Shown: positions 1 through 13,540, numbered from the stretch's first letter. The stretch is DNA of 64,000 nt from Syntrophobacteraceae bacterium (GCA_025454175.1 JALOOX010000011.1:1-64000), one strand, 5' to 3'. Notes: generated from the sequence alone by a model not told the origin. Translations and numbers: made by a program.

Positions 1-62
1 GTCGTCCATCGCCATGCCGCACCCATCATTCAATTCCTTCCAATCTTAGCCTGGGATCTCGG

Positions 63-245
63 GTCTCAATCCCCTCGAATCGGGGCGGTGTTTCCTACGC
101 TCTAGATGTAATAAGCATTAGTGGCAGCATGGCTCGGTAGGAAACACCGCCCCGATTCGAGGGGATTGAGACTGTTCACGAGCCTCTCCACCGCTTCCTG
201 TACTGCTGCGTAGGAAACACCGCCCCGATTCGAGGGGATTGAGAC
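63..245. CRISPR. CRISPR array edge: 36-nt repeat GTAGGAAACACCGCCCCGATTCGAGGGGATTGAGAC at 137-172 (+) and 210-245 (+), plus an exact reverse-complement copy at 63-98
   Basis: Three identical 36-nt repeats (one inverted) separated by 38 and 37 nt of unique sequence; a truncated repeat start GTAGGAAA at 279-286 follows a 33-nt spacer-like segment. No cas genes in the window. Confidence 0.85.
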
Positions 246-278
246 TCGAAGAATAGCGCCTTTGCCAATGGTCAATTC

Positions 279-551
279 GTAGGAAATCTTACTTCAGATA
301 ACTTCGCACATAAAGGTTATTTGTATCAGATGGGAAGGCCCCCTTTGAGAGTTGATATTATGATGTCGATACCTGGGATCGAGTTCGATGAGGTTTGGAA
401 AAATCGTGAAGTTGTTCAACTGGATGATCTTAAAATATTCTTCATCTCCCGATCTGACCTTATTAGGGCAAAGGAAGCGAGCGGAAGGCCGCAAGATAAA
501 CTTGATATTGAGAAGCTCAAAGAGGCTGAAAAACTGGAGACACCTTACTGA
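279..551 (+). pseudogene. 5'-truncated nucleotidyltransferase (AbiEii/DUF6036-like C-terminal part)
   Basis: Frame reads ..NLTSDNFAHKGYLYQMGRPPLRVDIMMSIPGIEFDEVWKNREVV..FISRSDLIRAKEASGRPQDKLDIEKL, typical of the C-terminal half of this family; the N-terminal half is missing at the CRISPR boundary. Confidence 0.6.
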
Positions 552-692
552 AAACATGGGTGACATCTCAGCTGATGCCGAGACATGCGGCTTGACCCCT
601 GGGATCGTGGAATTTCCCCTCCGTGGCTGGTGAGTCTCGCATTTTCCTTGATACGGGCCAGCGAATGGCCCGCCCCCATGACTGCCGAATGA

Positions 693-1478
693 CTACCCGG
701 TGAGCTCGATGCCGTCTGCGACGGCGTTCTGCTGTCCGATCTGGAAGCTGACCCGGCACCAGCGCTCCGAGGCCTGGAGGTCGAGAATGCTTTGGGCGAC
801 GAGCCGCGGGTTGTTGTTGACTTCACTGAGATGGGCGAGCACCACGGCGCGCAGGTGGACGTGGTGGAGGTGCTCCAGGAGGGCGAAGGAATCTTCATTG
901 GAGAGGTGCCCGTGGCGGCTGCGGATGCGCTGCTTGAGCTGCCAGGGGTAGGGGCCATCGATGAGGAGCCGCATGTCGTGGTTCGCTTCGAGAACCAGGC
1001 CGTGGCAGCCGGCCAGGCGCGCCTTGACCAGCTCCGTGGCGATGCCGAGATCGGTGCAGACGCCCAGCCGGCATCCGTCGTGCTCGATGATGAAGCCCGC
1101 GGGCTCGCCGGCGTCGTGGGAGATGGCGAAGGGATGCACCGACAGATCGCCGATGGTGAAGCCGTTTCCCGACTGGAATACCTGGCGATGGGGAAGGGTC
1201 CCCACCTGGGATGGCAGGTTCTCAAGGGTCCCGCTGCTGAGGTAAACCGGGCAGCCGCAGCGCCGGCTGAGGGTCCCGCAGCCCCGCACGTGATCCTGGT
1301 GCTCGTGGCTGATGATGATGCCGTTCAGCTCATTGGGCTTCACGGGCGTTCGATCGAGCCGCGCGCAAAGCTCCCTGGCACTCAATCCCGCATCCACCAG
1401 GATTCGGGTCCGCTCACTGCAGACCAGGGTCGCGTTTCCCTTGGAGCCGCTGGCCAGAACCTGGAAGAACAGCGCCAT
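693..1478 (-). CDS. MBL-fold metallo-hydrolase (YycJ/WalJ-like)
   Basis: MALFFQVLASGSKGNATLV..VDAGLSARELCARL..ISHEHQDHVRG metallo-beta-lactamase motifs. Confidence 0.9.
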   Translation of the reverse strand: MALFFQVLASGSKGNATLVCSERTRILVDAGLSARELCARLDRTPVKPNELNGIIISHEHQDHVRGCGTLSRRCGCPVYLSSGTLENLPSQVGTLPHRQVFQSGNGFTIGDLSVHPFAISHDAGEPAGFIIEHDGCRLGVCTDLGIATELVKARLAGCHGLVLEANHDMRLLIDGPYPWQLKQRIRSRHGHLSNEDSFALLEHLHHVHLRAVVLAHLSEVNNNPRLVAQSILDLQASERWCRVSFQIGQQNAVADGIELTG

Positions 1479-1489
1479 GGATCCCGCCC

Positions 1490-2752
1490 TCAGGAAGCAC
1501 AGAGAATGTTTTGCAGTTCCTCTTCGGTCACCTCGGCGGGCCCCAGCAGGACCAGGGCCAGTCGGTCGGGCTTGAACACGCTCTGAAACCAGTCATGGAT
1601 CTCTTCGGAACTGACGGCGTCAATCCGCCCCTCGCTTTCCTCGAAAGGGATGTACCTTCCGAACAGCATCTCGTTTTTGGCGAGCCGGTTCATGCGGGAG
1701 TCGGTGCTTTCGGCATTGAGGTACATGCTGCCCTTGAGCTGCTCCTTGGCGGCGCTGAGCTCGCTCTCAAGAATCGAATTCCTGGCCAGGAGCTCCAGCT
1801 GCTCCCGAGCGACCTTGAGGGTTTCGGTCGTGTTGTCGGGGCTGATGCCCGCGTAGACGCCCAGGAGCCCTGTATCCTCATGGCTGTTGGCGAAGGAGTA
1901 GACTGAATAGGCCAGCCCCCGTCTTTCGCGGATCTCCTGGAAGAGCCGGCTGCTCATGCTGCCGCCCAGGATGGCGTTGAGGAGGTAGCAGGCGAATCGG
2001 TTGTCGTCCACCTGGGCCGTGCCCCGCATCCCGAGGCAAAGATGAACCTGCTCCAGATCCTTGTTGATGACTCTGACCCGCGGCTGGTCCGGAGGCGTCT
2101 CCCGCGTCAGGACCGATTGAGGATGGTCCAGCTTTTCCATTACCGGGGCGATCAGATCCACGAACTCGATGTGCTCCAGGTTGCCCGCCGCCGTAACGAC
2201 GATGCGGTTCGGGTCAAAAGCCTTGGAAAGATAGCCGAGGATGCGGCTCCGATTGATATTCTGGATGGAATCGACACTCCCGTATATGGGCAGGCCGAGA
2301 GGGTTCCCCCTCCAGTACATTTCCTGGAAGAGGATATGAACGTACTCGTCGGGGGTGTCTTCAATCATTCGGATTTCCTGGAGAATGACCTGCTGCTCGC
2401 GCTCGATCTCGCGCTCGTCGAAGACCGAGTTGAGCACCAGGTCCGTCAGGACGTCCACCACGAGGGGGAGATGCCGGTCCAGCACCTTGGCGTGGAAGCA
2501 CACATTCTCCTTGGAAGTGAATGCGTTGGCGAAACCGCCCACCGCATCCAGCTCCTTGGCGATGTCCAGGGCACTGCGCCTGCCGGTCCCCTTGAACAGC
2601 ATGTGCTCGATGAAATGGGTGATCCCCCTTTCTTCCTCCTGCTCGTCCCGGGAGCCCGCGCTGACCCAGATGCCCGTGGAAACGGAGTGGACATAGGGGA
2701 TCTTCTCCGTGACCACCCGGATGCCGTTGCTTAGAACCGTCTTCTCGTACAA
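1490..2752 (-). CDS. M16 family zinc peptidase (processing-protease-like)
   Basis: HFIEHMLFKGTGRR (HxxEH) and RRGLAYSVYSF motifs. Likely TTG start at 2752 preceded by a GGGGGGAG RBS; the ORF-track extension to 2788 reads into a heptad repeat. Confidence 0.9.
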   Translation of the reverse strand: MYEKTVLSNGIRVVTEKIPYVHSVSTGIWVSAGSRDEQEEERGITHFIEHMLFKGTGRRSALDIAKELDAVGGFANAFTSKENVCFHAKVLDRHLPLVVDVLTDLVLNSVFDEREIEREQQVILQEIRMIEDTPDEYVHILFQEMYWRGNPLGLPIYGSVDSIQNINRSRILGYLSKAFDPNRIVVTAAGNLEHIEFVDLIAPVMEKLDHPQSVLTRETPPDQPRVRVINKDLEQVHLCLGMRGTAQVDDNRFACYLLNAILGGSMSSRLFQEIRERRGLAYSVYSFANSHEDTGLLGVYAGISPDNTTETLKVAREQLELLARNSILESELSAAKEQLKGSMYLNAESTDSRMNRLAKNEMLFGRYIPFEESEGRIDAVSSEEIHDWFQSVFKPDRLALVLLGPAEVTEEELQNILCAS

Positions 2753-2773
2753 TCTCCCCCCTCTGCTACGAAC

Positions 2774-2865
2774 AGTTTCAAGTTTCAAGTTTCAAGTTAA
2801 AAAACCAGCCCCACGAAGCCCCTTTTCATTGGTTCGGGTGCCCCATGGGGTCATGAGGGACTGCC
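2774..2865 (+). repeat. Dispersed bipartite repeat, copy A (heptad tract plus AAAACCAGCCCC..TTTTCAT..GGGTG..CATGAGGGACTGCC core)
   Basis: Aligns by eye to 14800-14897 and, in reverse complement, to 19897-19990 and 49247-49487. Confidence 0.7.
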
Positions 2866-3012
2866 GCGGGAAGCTCCAGATTTCTGGCTCGAGGCTTCAG
2901 GCCGGTAACCCCCCATGAACGGGCCGATGTTTGCCTTGTCCAGGGCGCCGCGAGATCGTGGAGAAAAACGCTCCGATAGCGCCCCGACGCCCGGCCGAAC
3001 GAGCTGCCCGCC

Positions 3013-5118
3013 CTACTTGTCCTCGGGCTTCTCCAGGGCGGCCTTGCGGCTGAGACGGATGCGTCCGTCCTTATCGATTTCGATCACCTTGACCAGGACC
3101 TGGTCTCCCTCGTTGACCACGTCGGTCACTTTCTTCACGCGGTGGTGCTCGAGCTGCGAGATGTGGATCAGTCCCTCGACATTGGGCAGAATCTCGGCAA
3201 AGGCCCCGAAGTCCGTCACCCGGACGATCCTGGACATGTAGAGCTGGCCGACCTCGGGCTCCTCGGTCAGTTTCCGGATCCGGTCTATGGCGCGGTCGCA
3301 TGCTTCCTTGTCCGGACTCATCACCACCACCCGGCCGCTGTCGTCGATGTCTATCTTGGCGCCGGTTTCCGCCACTATGGATCGGATGACCTTGCCTCCC
3401 GGTCCGATGACGTCGCGGATCTTGTCGGGGTTGATCTGGATGGTGATCACCCTCGGCGCGTACGGGGAGAGCTCCGGTCGAGGGGCGGGAAGGGCATCAC
3501 GCATCCTGCCCAGGATGTGCACCCGGCCGGCCCTGGCCTGCTCCAGGGCCCGCGTGAGGACCTCTCTCGTGATCCCCGAGATCTTGATATCCATCTGCAG
3601 GGCCGTGATGCCCTGCTCGTTGCCCGTGACCTTGAAATCCATGTCTCCGAGGTGATCCTCGTCTCCCAGGATATCCGAAAGGATGATGAAATCCTCGTCT
3701 TCCTTGATCAGGCCCATGGCGATGCCCGCCACGGAATCCTTGAGGGGAACGCCGGCATCCATGAGGGCGAGGGAAGCGCCACAAACGGTGGCCATGGAGC
3801 TCGATCCATTGGACTCCAGGACTTCCGAGACGACTCTGATGGTATATGGGAAGGACCCGTCTTCGGGCAAAACCGTCTTGACCGCCCGCTCGGCCAGAGC
3901 GCCGTGGCCGATTTCCCGTCTTCCGGGACCGCGGAGGGGCTTCACCTCCCCCACACTGTAGGCGGGGAAATTGTAGTGGAGCATGAAGGACTTGAAGGTC
4001 TCCCCCGCCAGGGCTTCGATCTTCTGCTCGTCCGAGGAGGAGCCGAGGGTCACCACCGCAAGGACCTGGGTTTCGCCGCGTCGGAACATGGCCGAGCCGT
4101 GTGTCCGGGGCAACAGTCCCACATCGATGGAAATGGGGCGCACCTCATCGAAGCGCCGGCCGTCGATGCGCCTGCGATCCTCGACCATCATGCGGCGGAC
4201 CGTCGTCTTCTCGATTTCATCGAGGGCGTTATCGATCTCCTTCTTCCGATCGGGAAAAGCCTCGGCGAGGTCCGCCAGGACTTTTTCCTTGAGCGCTCTT
4301 TTGCGGTCGCGCCTCACCATCTTGTCCGGCGTGGTCATGACGGCCCGCATTTCGTCGGTAGCCGCGCGAATCACGGCGTCCAGGAGCTCGGAATCCTTCA
4401 CCACCTCGGGAGGAAGCTCCTTGTTGACACCCACCATGCGCATCAGGCGATCCTGAGCGTCGATGATGGGAAGGATGGCCCGGTGGGCAAAGTCGATGGC
4501 TTCGATCATGTCCGCCTCGGACAGGAAGCTCGCGCCTCCCTCCACCATCACCACCGCTTCCCGGCTTCCGGCGACCACCAGGTTCAAATCGCTCTTTTCC
4601 AGCTGCCTGATGCTCGGGTTGATGACCAGCCCGCCATCGATGCGCCCCACCCGGACCGCGGCCACGGGACCGCCGAAGGGAACGGGAGAGATGTGCAGGG
4701 CGGCCGATGCGCCCGTCAGGGCAATGACGTCGGGCTCGTTGTCGAGGTCCACCGAAAGCACCGTCGCCGTCACCTGCGTTTCGAAACGATACTTTTCGGG
4801 GAAAAGGGGCCGAATGGGCCTGTCGATGAGGCGGGAGGTCAGGGTCTCCTTCTCGCTGGGACGGCCGATTTCCCTTCGAAAGAAACTGCCGGGAATGCGC
4901 CCGACAGCGTAGCTCATCTCTTGATAATCCACCATGAGGGGAAGAAAATCGATCCCTTCCCGAATCCGGTTCTCTTTTGTAGCGGCCACGAGAACCACCG
5001 TGTCGCCGTAGCGCATGACGACGGAGCCGCTGGCCTGAGTAGCCATGTGGCCGCATTCCATGGTCATGGGGCGACCGCCCACCTCAACTTCAACTGAGCA
5101 CTTCATAGACTGTTTCAT
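3013..5118 (-). CDS. pnp: Polyribonucleotide nucleotidyltransferase
   Basis: 701 aa with RNase PH repeats, KH ([17 protein letters not shown]) and S1 domains; follows rpsO. Confidence 0.98.
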   Translation of the reverse strand: MKQSMKCSVEVEVGGRPMTMECGHMATQASGSVVMRYGDTVVLVAATKENRIREGIDFLPLMVDYQEMSYAVGRIPGSFFRREIGRPSEKETLTSRLIDRPIRPLFPEKYRFETQVTATVLSVDLDNEPDVIALTGASAALHISPVPFGGPVAAVRVGRIDGGLVINPSIRQLEKSDLNLVVAGSREAVVMVEGGASFLSEADMIEAIDFAHRAILPIIDAQDRLMRMVGVNKELPPEVVKDSELLDAVIRAATDEMRAVMTTPDKMVRRDRKRALKEKVLADLAEAFPDRKKEIDNALDEIEKTTVRRMMVEDRRRIDGRRFDEVRPISIDVGLLPRTHGSAMFRRGETQVLAVVTLGSSSDEQKIEALAGETFKSFMLHYNFPAYSVGEVKPLRGPGRREIGHGALAERAVKTVLPEDGSFPYTIRVVSEVLESNGSSSMATVCGASLALMDAGVPLKDSVAGIAMGLIKEDEDFIILSDILGDEDHLGDMDFKVTGNEQGITALQMDIKISGITREVLTRALEQARAGRVHILGRMRDALPAPRPELSPYAPRVITIQINPDKIRDVIGPGGKVIRSIVAETGAKIDIDDSGRVVVMSPDKEACDRAIDRIRKLTEEPEVGQLYMSRIVRVTDFGAFAEILPNVEGLIHISQLEHHRVKKVTDVVNEGDQVLVKVIEIDKDGRIRLSRKAALEKPEDK

Positions 5119-5273
5119 CCTTATGGCTAAGCGCGATCCAGGGAGCTTGAAGCCTCATCAGAATCACGACGTTTTCCATGCAGACCGCTCGACCGGGGAG
5201 CCGGAGAAAGGGGAGAACCGACTCCGCGTGGATCGGGGCTTCCATTCCTGTCGCGACCCGTGGCTCCTGGGAG

Positions 5274-5543
5274 CTAGCGGCGCAAACCGAGCCTTTCCAC
5301 TACCGTGTTGTAGCGATCGATATTCTTCCGCTTGAGATAGTTGAGCAGCTGTCTACGCTGCCCCACGAGCTTGAGGAGACCCCGGCGCGAGTGGTGGTCC
5401 TTCTTGTGGGACTTGAAATGATCGGTGAGGTAGGCAATCCTCTCGCTGAGCAAAGCGATCTGGACCTCGGGCGACCCGGTGTCCGACGGATGCATCTTGT
5501 AATCCTCAATAATGTTCTTTTTGCGCTCAGGTGTCATGACCAC
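5274..5543 (-). CDS. rpsO: 30S ribosomal protein S15
   Basis: [47 protein letters not shown]. Confidence 0.98.
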   Translation of the reverse strand: MVMTPERKKNIIEDYKMHPSDTGSPEVQIALLSERIAYLTDHFKSHKKDHHSRRGLLKLVGQRRQLLNYLKRKNIDRYNTVVERLGLRR

Positions 5544-5564
5544 GGTTCATTCCTCCTTTATCCG

Positions 5565-6557
5565 TTATCCGTTCCAATGAAATGGAAATACACGCAATCG
5601 ACGCTCGGCTCCCTCCGCGGCATCGGGCCACCAAAGAGCGGCCAGCTGCATGCGGGGCGTGAGCACGCACACGGGTGAGCGCCCCTCGGGAATCCAACAC
5701 ATCTGCTCCTTCTGCCAAGCACGATCCAGATCACCGTTTCCGAGCCGCCTCAGTAGCCCCTCATCCTTCAGGCAGACACGTGGCAGGTGCGCCAGGGCTT
5801 CGGCGAGGGGCACCACTTTCCGCGCCCACTCTTCCTTCATTTTGAGCTCCTCGATCCGGTCCATGGAAAGCGCCATCTCTTCGGTGAAGGGACCGGACGC
5901 CGTACGGCGGAGCGAGTGCACATGAGCTCCACAGCCCATCTCACGCCCGATGTCCGCGGCGAGCTGCCTGATGTAAGTTCCCTTGCCGCAGCGTACCCGC
6001 AGGGTGGCAAGGGGCCATTCGTAAGCCAGGAGCTCCATCGACTCGATGTGCACCACGCGTCGGGGAGGAGTCACCTCAATCCCTCTGCGGGCCAGATCGT
6101 ACAGTCGGCGTCCCCCCACCTGGACGGCCGAAAACCGGGGGACCTCCTGTTCGAAAGAACCGGAGAAGCGTCCCATGGCGTTCTCGCAGGCCTGAGCCCC
6201 GATGGGGGGACCATCGTAGCTGGATTGAACCTGCCCGGTCCTGTCCAGGGTGTCCGTTTCCACCCCGAAACGAACCGTCACGACGTAAACCTTATCCTGC
6301 AGAGTGAGCTGATCCACGACGCGGGTCCCCTGGTTCACCGCAAGGACCAGCACGCCGGTGGCGAAGGGATCCAGGGTGCCGCAGTGGCCGGCCTTCGAAA
6401 GCGAGAGCATCCTCGCCACTCGCCGCGTCGTCTGAAAGGATGAAAGTCCCTCCGGCTTGTCCACAACCAAAACGCCGTGGATATTCGAAGGAGCCGCCTG
6501 CGACCTTCCAGGCTCCGAGGTCCGTACTCCCGCATCGAGCTGGGACATGACCATCAT
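5565..6557 (-). CDS. truB: tRNA pseudouridine(55) synthase
   Basis: GVLVVDKPEGLSSF..GHCGTLDPFATGVL; operon context. Confidence 0.96.
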   Translation of the reverse strand: MMVMSQLDAGVRTSEPGRSQAAPSNIHGVLVVDKPEGLSSFQTTRRVARMLSLSKAGHCGTLDPFATGVLVLAVNQGTRVVDQLTLQDKVYVVTVRFGVETDTLDRTGQVQSSYDGPPIGAQACENAMGRFSGSFEQEVPRFSAVQVGGRRLYDLARRGIEVTPPRRVVHIESMELLAYEWPLATLRVRCGKGTYIRQLAADIGREMGCGAHVHSLRRTASGPFTEEMALSMDRIEELKMKEEWARKVVPLAEALAHLPRVCLKDEGLLRRLGNGDLDRAWQKEQMCWIPEGRSPVCVLTPRMQLAALWWPDAAEGAERRLRVFPFHWNG

Positions 6558-6561
6558 TCCC

Positions 6562-7551
6562 CTACCTGAGACAACTCAATGCTTCGCGCGTGAACCTCGC
6601 CCTCGCCTCGCTCAACGTGGTCTCCCTCACCCGAAAGGCGGCTGCGTGATAATGGCCGCCGCCTCCAAAACTCCGGGCCAGACCCGCCACATCCACGGAC
6701 CCCTTGGAGCGCATGCTCACGTTGATGACCCCATCCTGCTCCTCCCTGAAGAGAATGGCCATCCTGGCCGTCTTGACGGACCGAAGATGGTTGATGAAAC
6801 TTTCGGTGTCCGAGGGATGCGTGCCCGTATCCTCGAACATCCGCTGGGTCAGCTCCGCAGTCACCAGTTGAGCGTCGGCGTGAAACTGCACCGTGGCGAG
6901 CACGCGGGCCAGGAGCTGAATGCGCTGGGGCGAGGAGGAATCGTAGACCTGCTCGGCGATGAAGGATGGCTGCGCGCCGCAGTTGACCAGGTTCCTGGCA
7001 ACCTCCAGAACCCGCTCGGTGGTGTTGGAGAAACGGAACGAGCCCGTGTCCGTCAGCACTCCCGTATAGAGCTGGGTGGCGATGTCGGCGTCGGGAGCGA
7101 GCGGGATGGAAGCAGCCAGATCATAGAGCATCTCGCACGTGCTGCTTGCGGTGGGCTTCACCCAGAAAATATCTCCAAACGGCTCCTCGTTGATGTGGTG
7201 ATCGATGTTGATGAGAAAAGGAACGCGGCCGATGGATTCCTCAAGCGAAGGGCCCACCCGGTGAAAGTCGCCGCAATCGACCATGATGGCCGCATCGTAG
7301 GATTCGGGGGCGTCAACTCTATGACGGATGGAGCCGCTCCCGGGCAGGAATTCGTGGGCTGCGGGGATCGGGTCCTGGCAAAACGGATCGGCCTGCTTGC
7401 CCAGGCGCCTCAACAGATAGGTCATGGCGAGAAGCGAGCCCACGGCATCCCCGTCGGGCCTCACATGAGTGGCCACCAGGTAGCGGCTGCGCGAATCCAG
7501 CGCCTTCAGGATCCTGGGGATTTCGTTGTGGTTATGATTGTTGCTCTTCAT
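6562..7551 (-). CDS. nrnA: DHH-family phosphoesterase (NrnA-like oligoribonuclease/pAp phosphatase)
   Basis: VATHVRPDGDAVGS..DHH (INIDHHINEEPFGD) and a C-terminal GGGGHYHAAAF (DHHA1). Confidence 0.9.
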   Translation of the reverse strand: MKSNNHNHNEIPRILKALDSRSRYLVATHVRPDGDAVGSLLAMTYLLRRLGKQADPFCQDPIPAAHEFLPGSGSIRHRVDAPESYDAAIMVDCGDFHRVGPSLEESIGRVPFLINIDHHINEEPFGDIFWVKPTASSTCEMLYDLAASIPLAPDADIATQLYTGVLTDTGSFRFSNTTERVLEVARNLVNCGAQPSFIAEQVYDSSSPQRIQLLARVLATVQFHADAQLVTAELTQRMFEDTGTHPSDTESFINHLRSVKTARMAILFREEQDGVINVSMRSKGSVDVAGLARSFGGGGHYHAAAFRVRETTLSEARARFTREALSCLR

Positions 7552-7897
7552 CTGTGTGGATTGCTTTCAGCAAGCGCTCGATCTTCTCCCCATAGTCGAA
7601 GGATTGATCGTATCGAAAAGCCAGCTGAGGCAGGTGCTTCATATGAAGCCGCTTGCCCAGCTCCTGGCGGATGAATCCCGTGGCCTTGATCAGCCCTTCG
7701 GCGACGGCCTTCCTTTCCTTTTCTCCCGGCTTTCCCGTGATGCAGTAGAATACACTGGCATGCTGCAGATCCCGGGACACCTCGACGCCGGTGATCGTCA
7801 CCATCCGGGTCCGCGGGTCCTTGACGCGCCGGAAGATGAGCTCCGCAATCTCGCGGTGCAGCAGATCAGCTATACGATCCGAGCGTTTGTATTCCAT
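7532..7897 (-). CDS. rbfA: Ribosome-binding factor A
   Basis: RSDRIADLLHREIAELIFRRVKDPRTRMVTITGVEVSRDLQHASVFY. Confidence 0.95.
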   Translation of the reverse strand: MEYKRSDRIADLLHREIAELIFRRVKDPRTRMVTITGVEVSRDLQHASVFYCITGKPGEKERKAVAEGLIKATGFIRQELGKRLHMKHLPQLAFRYDQSFDYGEKIERLLKAIHTDEEQQS

Positions 7898-7908
7898 GGC
7901 TTTTCCGA

Positions 7909-8198
7909 TCAGTCTCCGAGGGGGATCAGCTCGATCTCCCGGTCCACGAGATCCGCCACGCCCATGGCTTCCATGAAATCCAGTATGTGATCCAGCAATG
8001 AGTTGAGCACACGACCGTCACTGCCGATCACGGCCACACCGATGGTGGCCCTCTGGTGTACATCCTGGTCCGCCACCTCCGCCACGGAGACGTTGAACCG
8101 GTGCCGACTCTTGTCGACCAGGCTTTTCACGACTTTCCGCTTCTCTTTCAGCGATTGATTGCCGTGGAGGCGGAAGGTCACACGGGCGATTCCAACGG

Positions 8199-8202
<4 letters not shown>
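7909..8202 (-). CDS. DUF503 (YlxP) family protein
   Basis: [40 protein letters not shown]; located between infB and rbfA. Confidence 0.93.
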
Positions 8203-11138
<2,936 letters not shown>

Positions 11139-11291
11139 GAACACTTCCCCCTTGATCAACCGATGCAAACCGCCCCGATACTCTAAGCAGATCCAATATC
11201 TAACGAGACAACCATCCCGCTCCTCCGCAAGCAGCCCGCACATTCCGCAATGGGAGCCAGGCCGCCGGCTTCACTGTCCTTCTCCATCTCT

Positions 11292-11564
11292 TCATCCGGG
11301 AGTATCGCGACTCCCGGTCAACTCGTCCGAAAGCCCGCGCGCCCTGCCCCGGAAAGCCCTTCGAGCCCGATGCCCGGTTCTGATCTCCGGCAGGCACTTA
11401 GCACAAACATAAGCACCCCGGCCCGGCAACCGCTGCAAATGATCCAGGACAATCAATCCCGTTCCGGGATCCATGGCCAGCCTGAGGAGACTCCCCTTGC
11501 TCCGCCTGGATCGACAGACCAGGCATGTTCTCATCGGGTCGTGGGCTGTGGTCACGCTCTTCAT
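11292..11564 (-). CDS. YlxR/DUF448 family RNA-binding protein
   Basis: RTCLVCRSRRSKGSLLRLAMDPGTGLIVLD..GRGAYVCAKC; located between nusA and infB. Confidence 0.92.
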   Translation of the reverse strand: MKSVTTAHDPMRTCLVCRSRRSKGSLLRLAMDPGTGLIVLDHLQRLPGRGAYVCAKCLPEIRTGHRARRAFRGRARGLSDELTGSRDTPG

Positions 11565-12919
11565 TCCACTTCAAGTGCGTCCTCGGGGGCCTGATCCGCC
11601 TGCGACTGCTCCGAAAGGAGCTCGTCGGCCGACTCGATCTCGCCCGCCGGCTCTTCCTCGTTCTGGTCCTCGAAAGGCATACCCCTCATTTCCATCATGG
11701 TCCTGGCTCGCTGCACCAGTTCCTCGATCTCCGATTCGGGGAGCCGGGTCAGCTCCTGGAGCTCCGTAACGGCGGCGCCAACGAAGAATTCCAGGGAGGT
11801 GATTCCCGCCTCGTACAGGCGATCGGCCATCTCGGCCGTGAGCCCCTTCACGCCCAGCAGCAGCTGATAACCCTCCTGCTTCTGTCGCTCGTGGCGGGTT
11901 TCGCTCTTCACATCGATATGCCAGTTCGTCAGCTTGGAGGCCAGCCGCACATTCTGTCCGCGCTTGCCGATGGCCAGGGAAAGCTGATCGTCGGGGACGA
12001 TCACTTCCATGTTTCGATTGGCCTGGTCGATGATGACCTTGGAAATGATAGCCGGCGCCAGACCATTCACCACGAACTTGGCCGGGTCCATGTTCCAGGG
12101 AACGATGTCGATCTTCTCCCCGCGGAGCTCCTGGACCACGTTCTGAACGCGGGTGCCCTTCATCCCGACGCAAGCCCCCACGGGATCCACATCGGGGTCC
12201 TTGGAGATGACGGCGATCTTGGCCCTGGATCCCGGTTCACGCGCAGCCCCGATGATGCTCACGATCCCCTCGGCAACCTCGGGCACCTCCCCGTGAAAAA
12301 GCTGGATCAGAAAATGGGGATGAGTTCGACTGAGCACGATCTGGGGACCCTTGCTGATCTTCTTCACATCGAAGACGTAGGCGCGGATGCGATCGCCCTG
12401 GCGATAAATCTCCTTGGGGATCTGCTCCTTGGGCGGCAGAATCGCCTCGGCATGGCCGATGTTGACGACCATTCCGGACCTGTCGATCCTCTGGACGATG
12501 CCGTGGATGATCTCCCCCTTGCGCCCCTTGAACTCGTCGTAGACCACTTCACGCTCGGCATCCTTCATCTTCTGAATGATGACCTGCTTGGCCGACTGAG
12601 CCGCAATGCGGCCGAGGGTCTCGGTGTCCATGCGGATGCCCAGCTCGTCCCCCACGGTGGCCTCGCAATCCAGCCTGAGAGCTTCCTCCAGCGAGACCTC
12701 CTTGTCTGGATCGGCAACGACCTCGACCACCTCCTTGAACTGAAAAGCCTCGATCTCGCCGAATTCCTCATTGAAGGTGACGTCCAGGTCCAGCTTGCTG
12801 CCATACTTCTTTTTGATGGCGGACTTGATGGCCTCCTCGAGGGTCTGGATGAGTGTCTGGCGGTCAATCCCCTTTTCTCGGCTCACTTGATCGATCAAGA
12901 GCTTGAGCTCGGTGGTCAT
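11561..12919 (-). CDS. nusA: Transcription termination/antitermination protein NusA
   Basis: KGIDRQTLIQTLEEAIKSAIKKKYG..VGACVGMKGTRVQNVVQEL..IGKRGQNVRLASKL. Confidence 0.97.
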   Translation of the reverse strand: MTTELKLLIDQVSREKGIDRQTLIQTLEEAIKSAIKKKYGSKLDLDVTFNEEFGEIEAFQFKEVVEVVADPDKEVSLEEALRLDCEATVGDELGIRMDTETLGRIAAQSAKQVIIQKMKDAEREVVYDEFKGRKGEIIHGIVQRIDRSGMVVNIGHAEAILPPKEQIPKEIYRQGDRIRAYVFDVKKISKGPQIVLSRTHPHFLIQLFHGEVPEVAEGIVSIIGAAREPGSRAKIAVISKDPDVDPVGACVGMKGTRVQNVVQELRGEKIDIVPWNMDPAKFVVNGLAPAIISKVIIDQANRNMEVIVPDDQLSLAIGKRGQNVRLASKLTNWHIDVKSETRHERQKQEGYQLLLGVKGLTAEMADRLYEAGITSLEFFVGAAVTELQELTRLPESEIEELVQRARTMMEMRGMPFEDQNEEEPAGEIESADELLSEQSQADQAPEDALEVE

Positions 12920-12997
12920 GGTTGCTCTATCTCCCTGCGAATGGTTCCAAGGAAAACCCGGAGGCCGCCGGTTGAGGCCTGCGACGTTGGATTTCCT

Positions 12998-13477
12998 TCA
13001 TGATTCCATTGAATCAAAATAACACAGACGAGCACGCTCAACGAGGTCCAACCCGATGACATAATCCTGGCCATCGCAGTGAACCGTGATCGCGTGCTGC
13101 TCGACCATTTTCAGCACCCCCTTGAACTTGCGCCGGTTCCCCAGGGGCTCCAGAGATCGAACCTCGACGATCTTTCCCATCACGCTCTCGAAGTGGTCGG
13201 GCTTGCGCAAGGGTCGATTCAGGCCGGGGGAGGAAACCTCGAGATGGTATGGAGTCCGGATCACGTCGGCAACGTCGAGCAGATCGCCCACCACGCGGCT
13301 GATCTGCGCGCAGTCCTCGACGGTGATGCCGTCCTCCTGGTCGATGAAGAGGCGCAGAACCCACCCGTGGGATTCGCGGCGAAACTCGAGATCAACCAGT
13401 TCCTTGCCCTCCGTACGGAGAACCGGGTCGATCAGCTCGATGAGCTTTGCCGTTATTTCAGCCTGTCTGGGCTCCAT
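12998..13477 (-). CDS. rimP: Ribosome maturation factor RimP (likely start MEPRQAEIT)
   Basis: VLRLFIDQEDGITVEDCAQISRVVGDLLD..YHLEVSSPGLNRPLRKPDHF; the longer ORF to 13537 runs into a terminator. Confidence 0.92.
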   Translation of the reverse strand: MEPRQAEITAKLIELIDPVLRTEGKELVDLEFRRESHGWVLRLFIDQEDGITVEDCAQISRVVGDLLDVADVIRTPYHLEVSSPGLNRPLRKPDHFESVMGKIVEVRSLEPLGNRRKFKGVLKMVEQHAITVHCDGQDYVIGLDLVERARLCYFDSMES

Positions 13478-13510
13478 GGGGGCCATCATCCAACTGGTTC
13501 GGTCCAAGGC

Positions 13511-13540
13511 AAAAAAAAAAGTGGGTGACATACCCACTTC
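13511..13540 (-). terminator. Rho-independent terminator downstream of tRNA-Gly
   Basis: Minus strand AAGTGGGT-ATGTC-ACCCACTT followed by a T run; 8-bp perfect stem. Confidence 0.85.

Noticed and set aside
3142-5097. 651-aa plus-strand ORF opposite pnp
   Set aside because: GC-driven antisense ORF; pnp is unambiguous.
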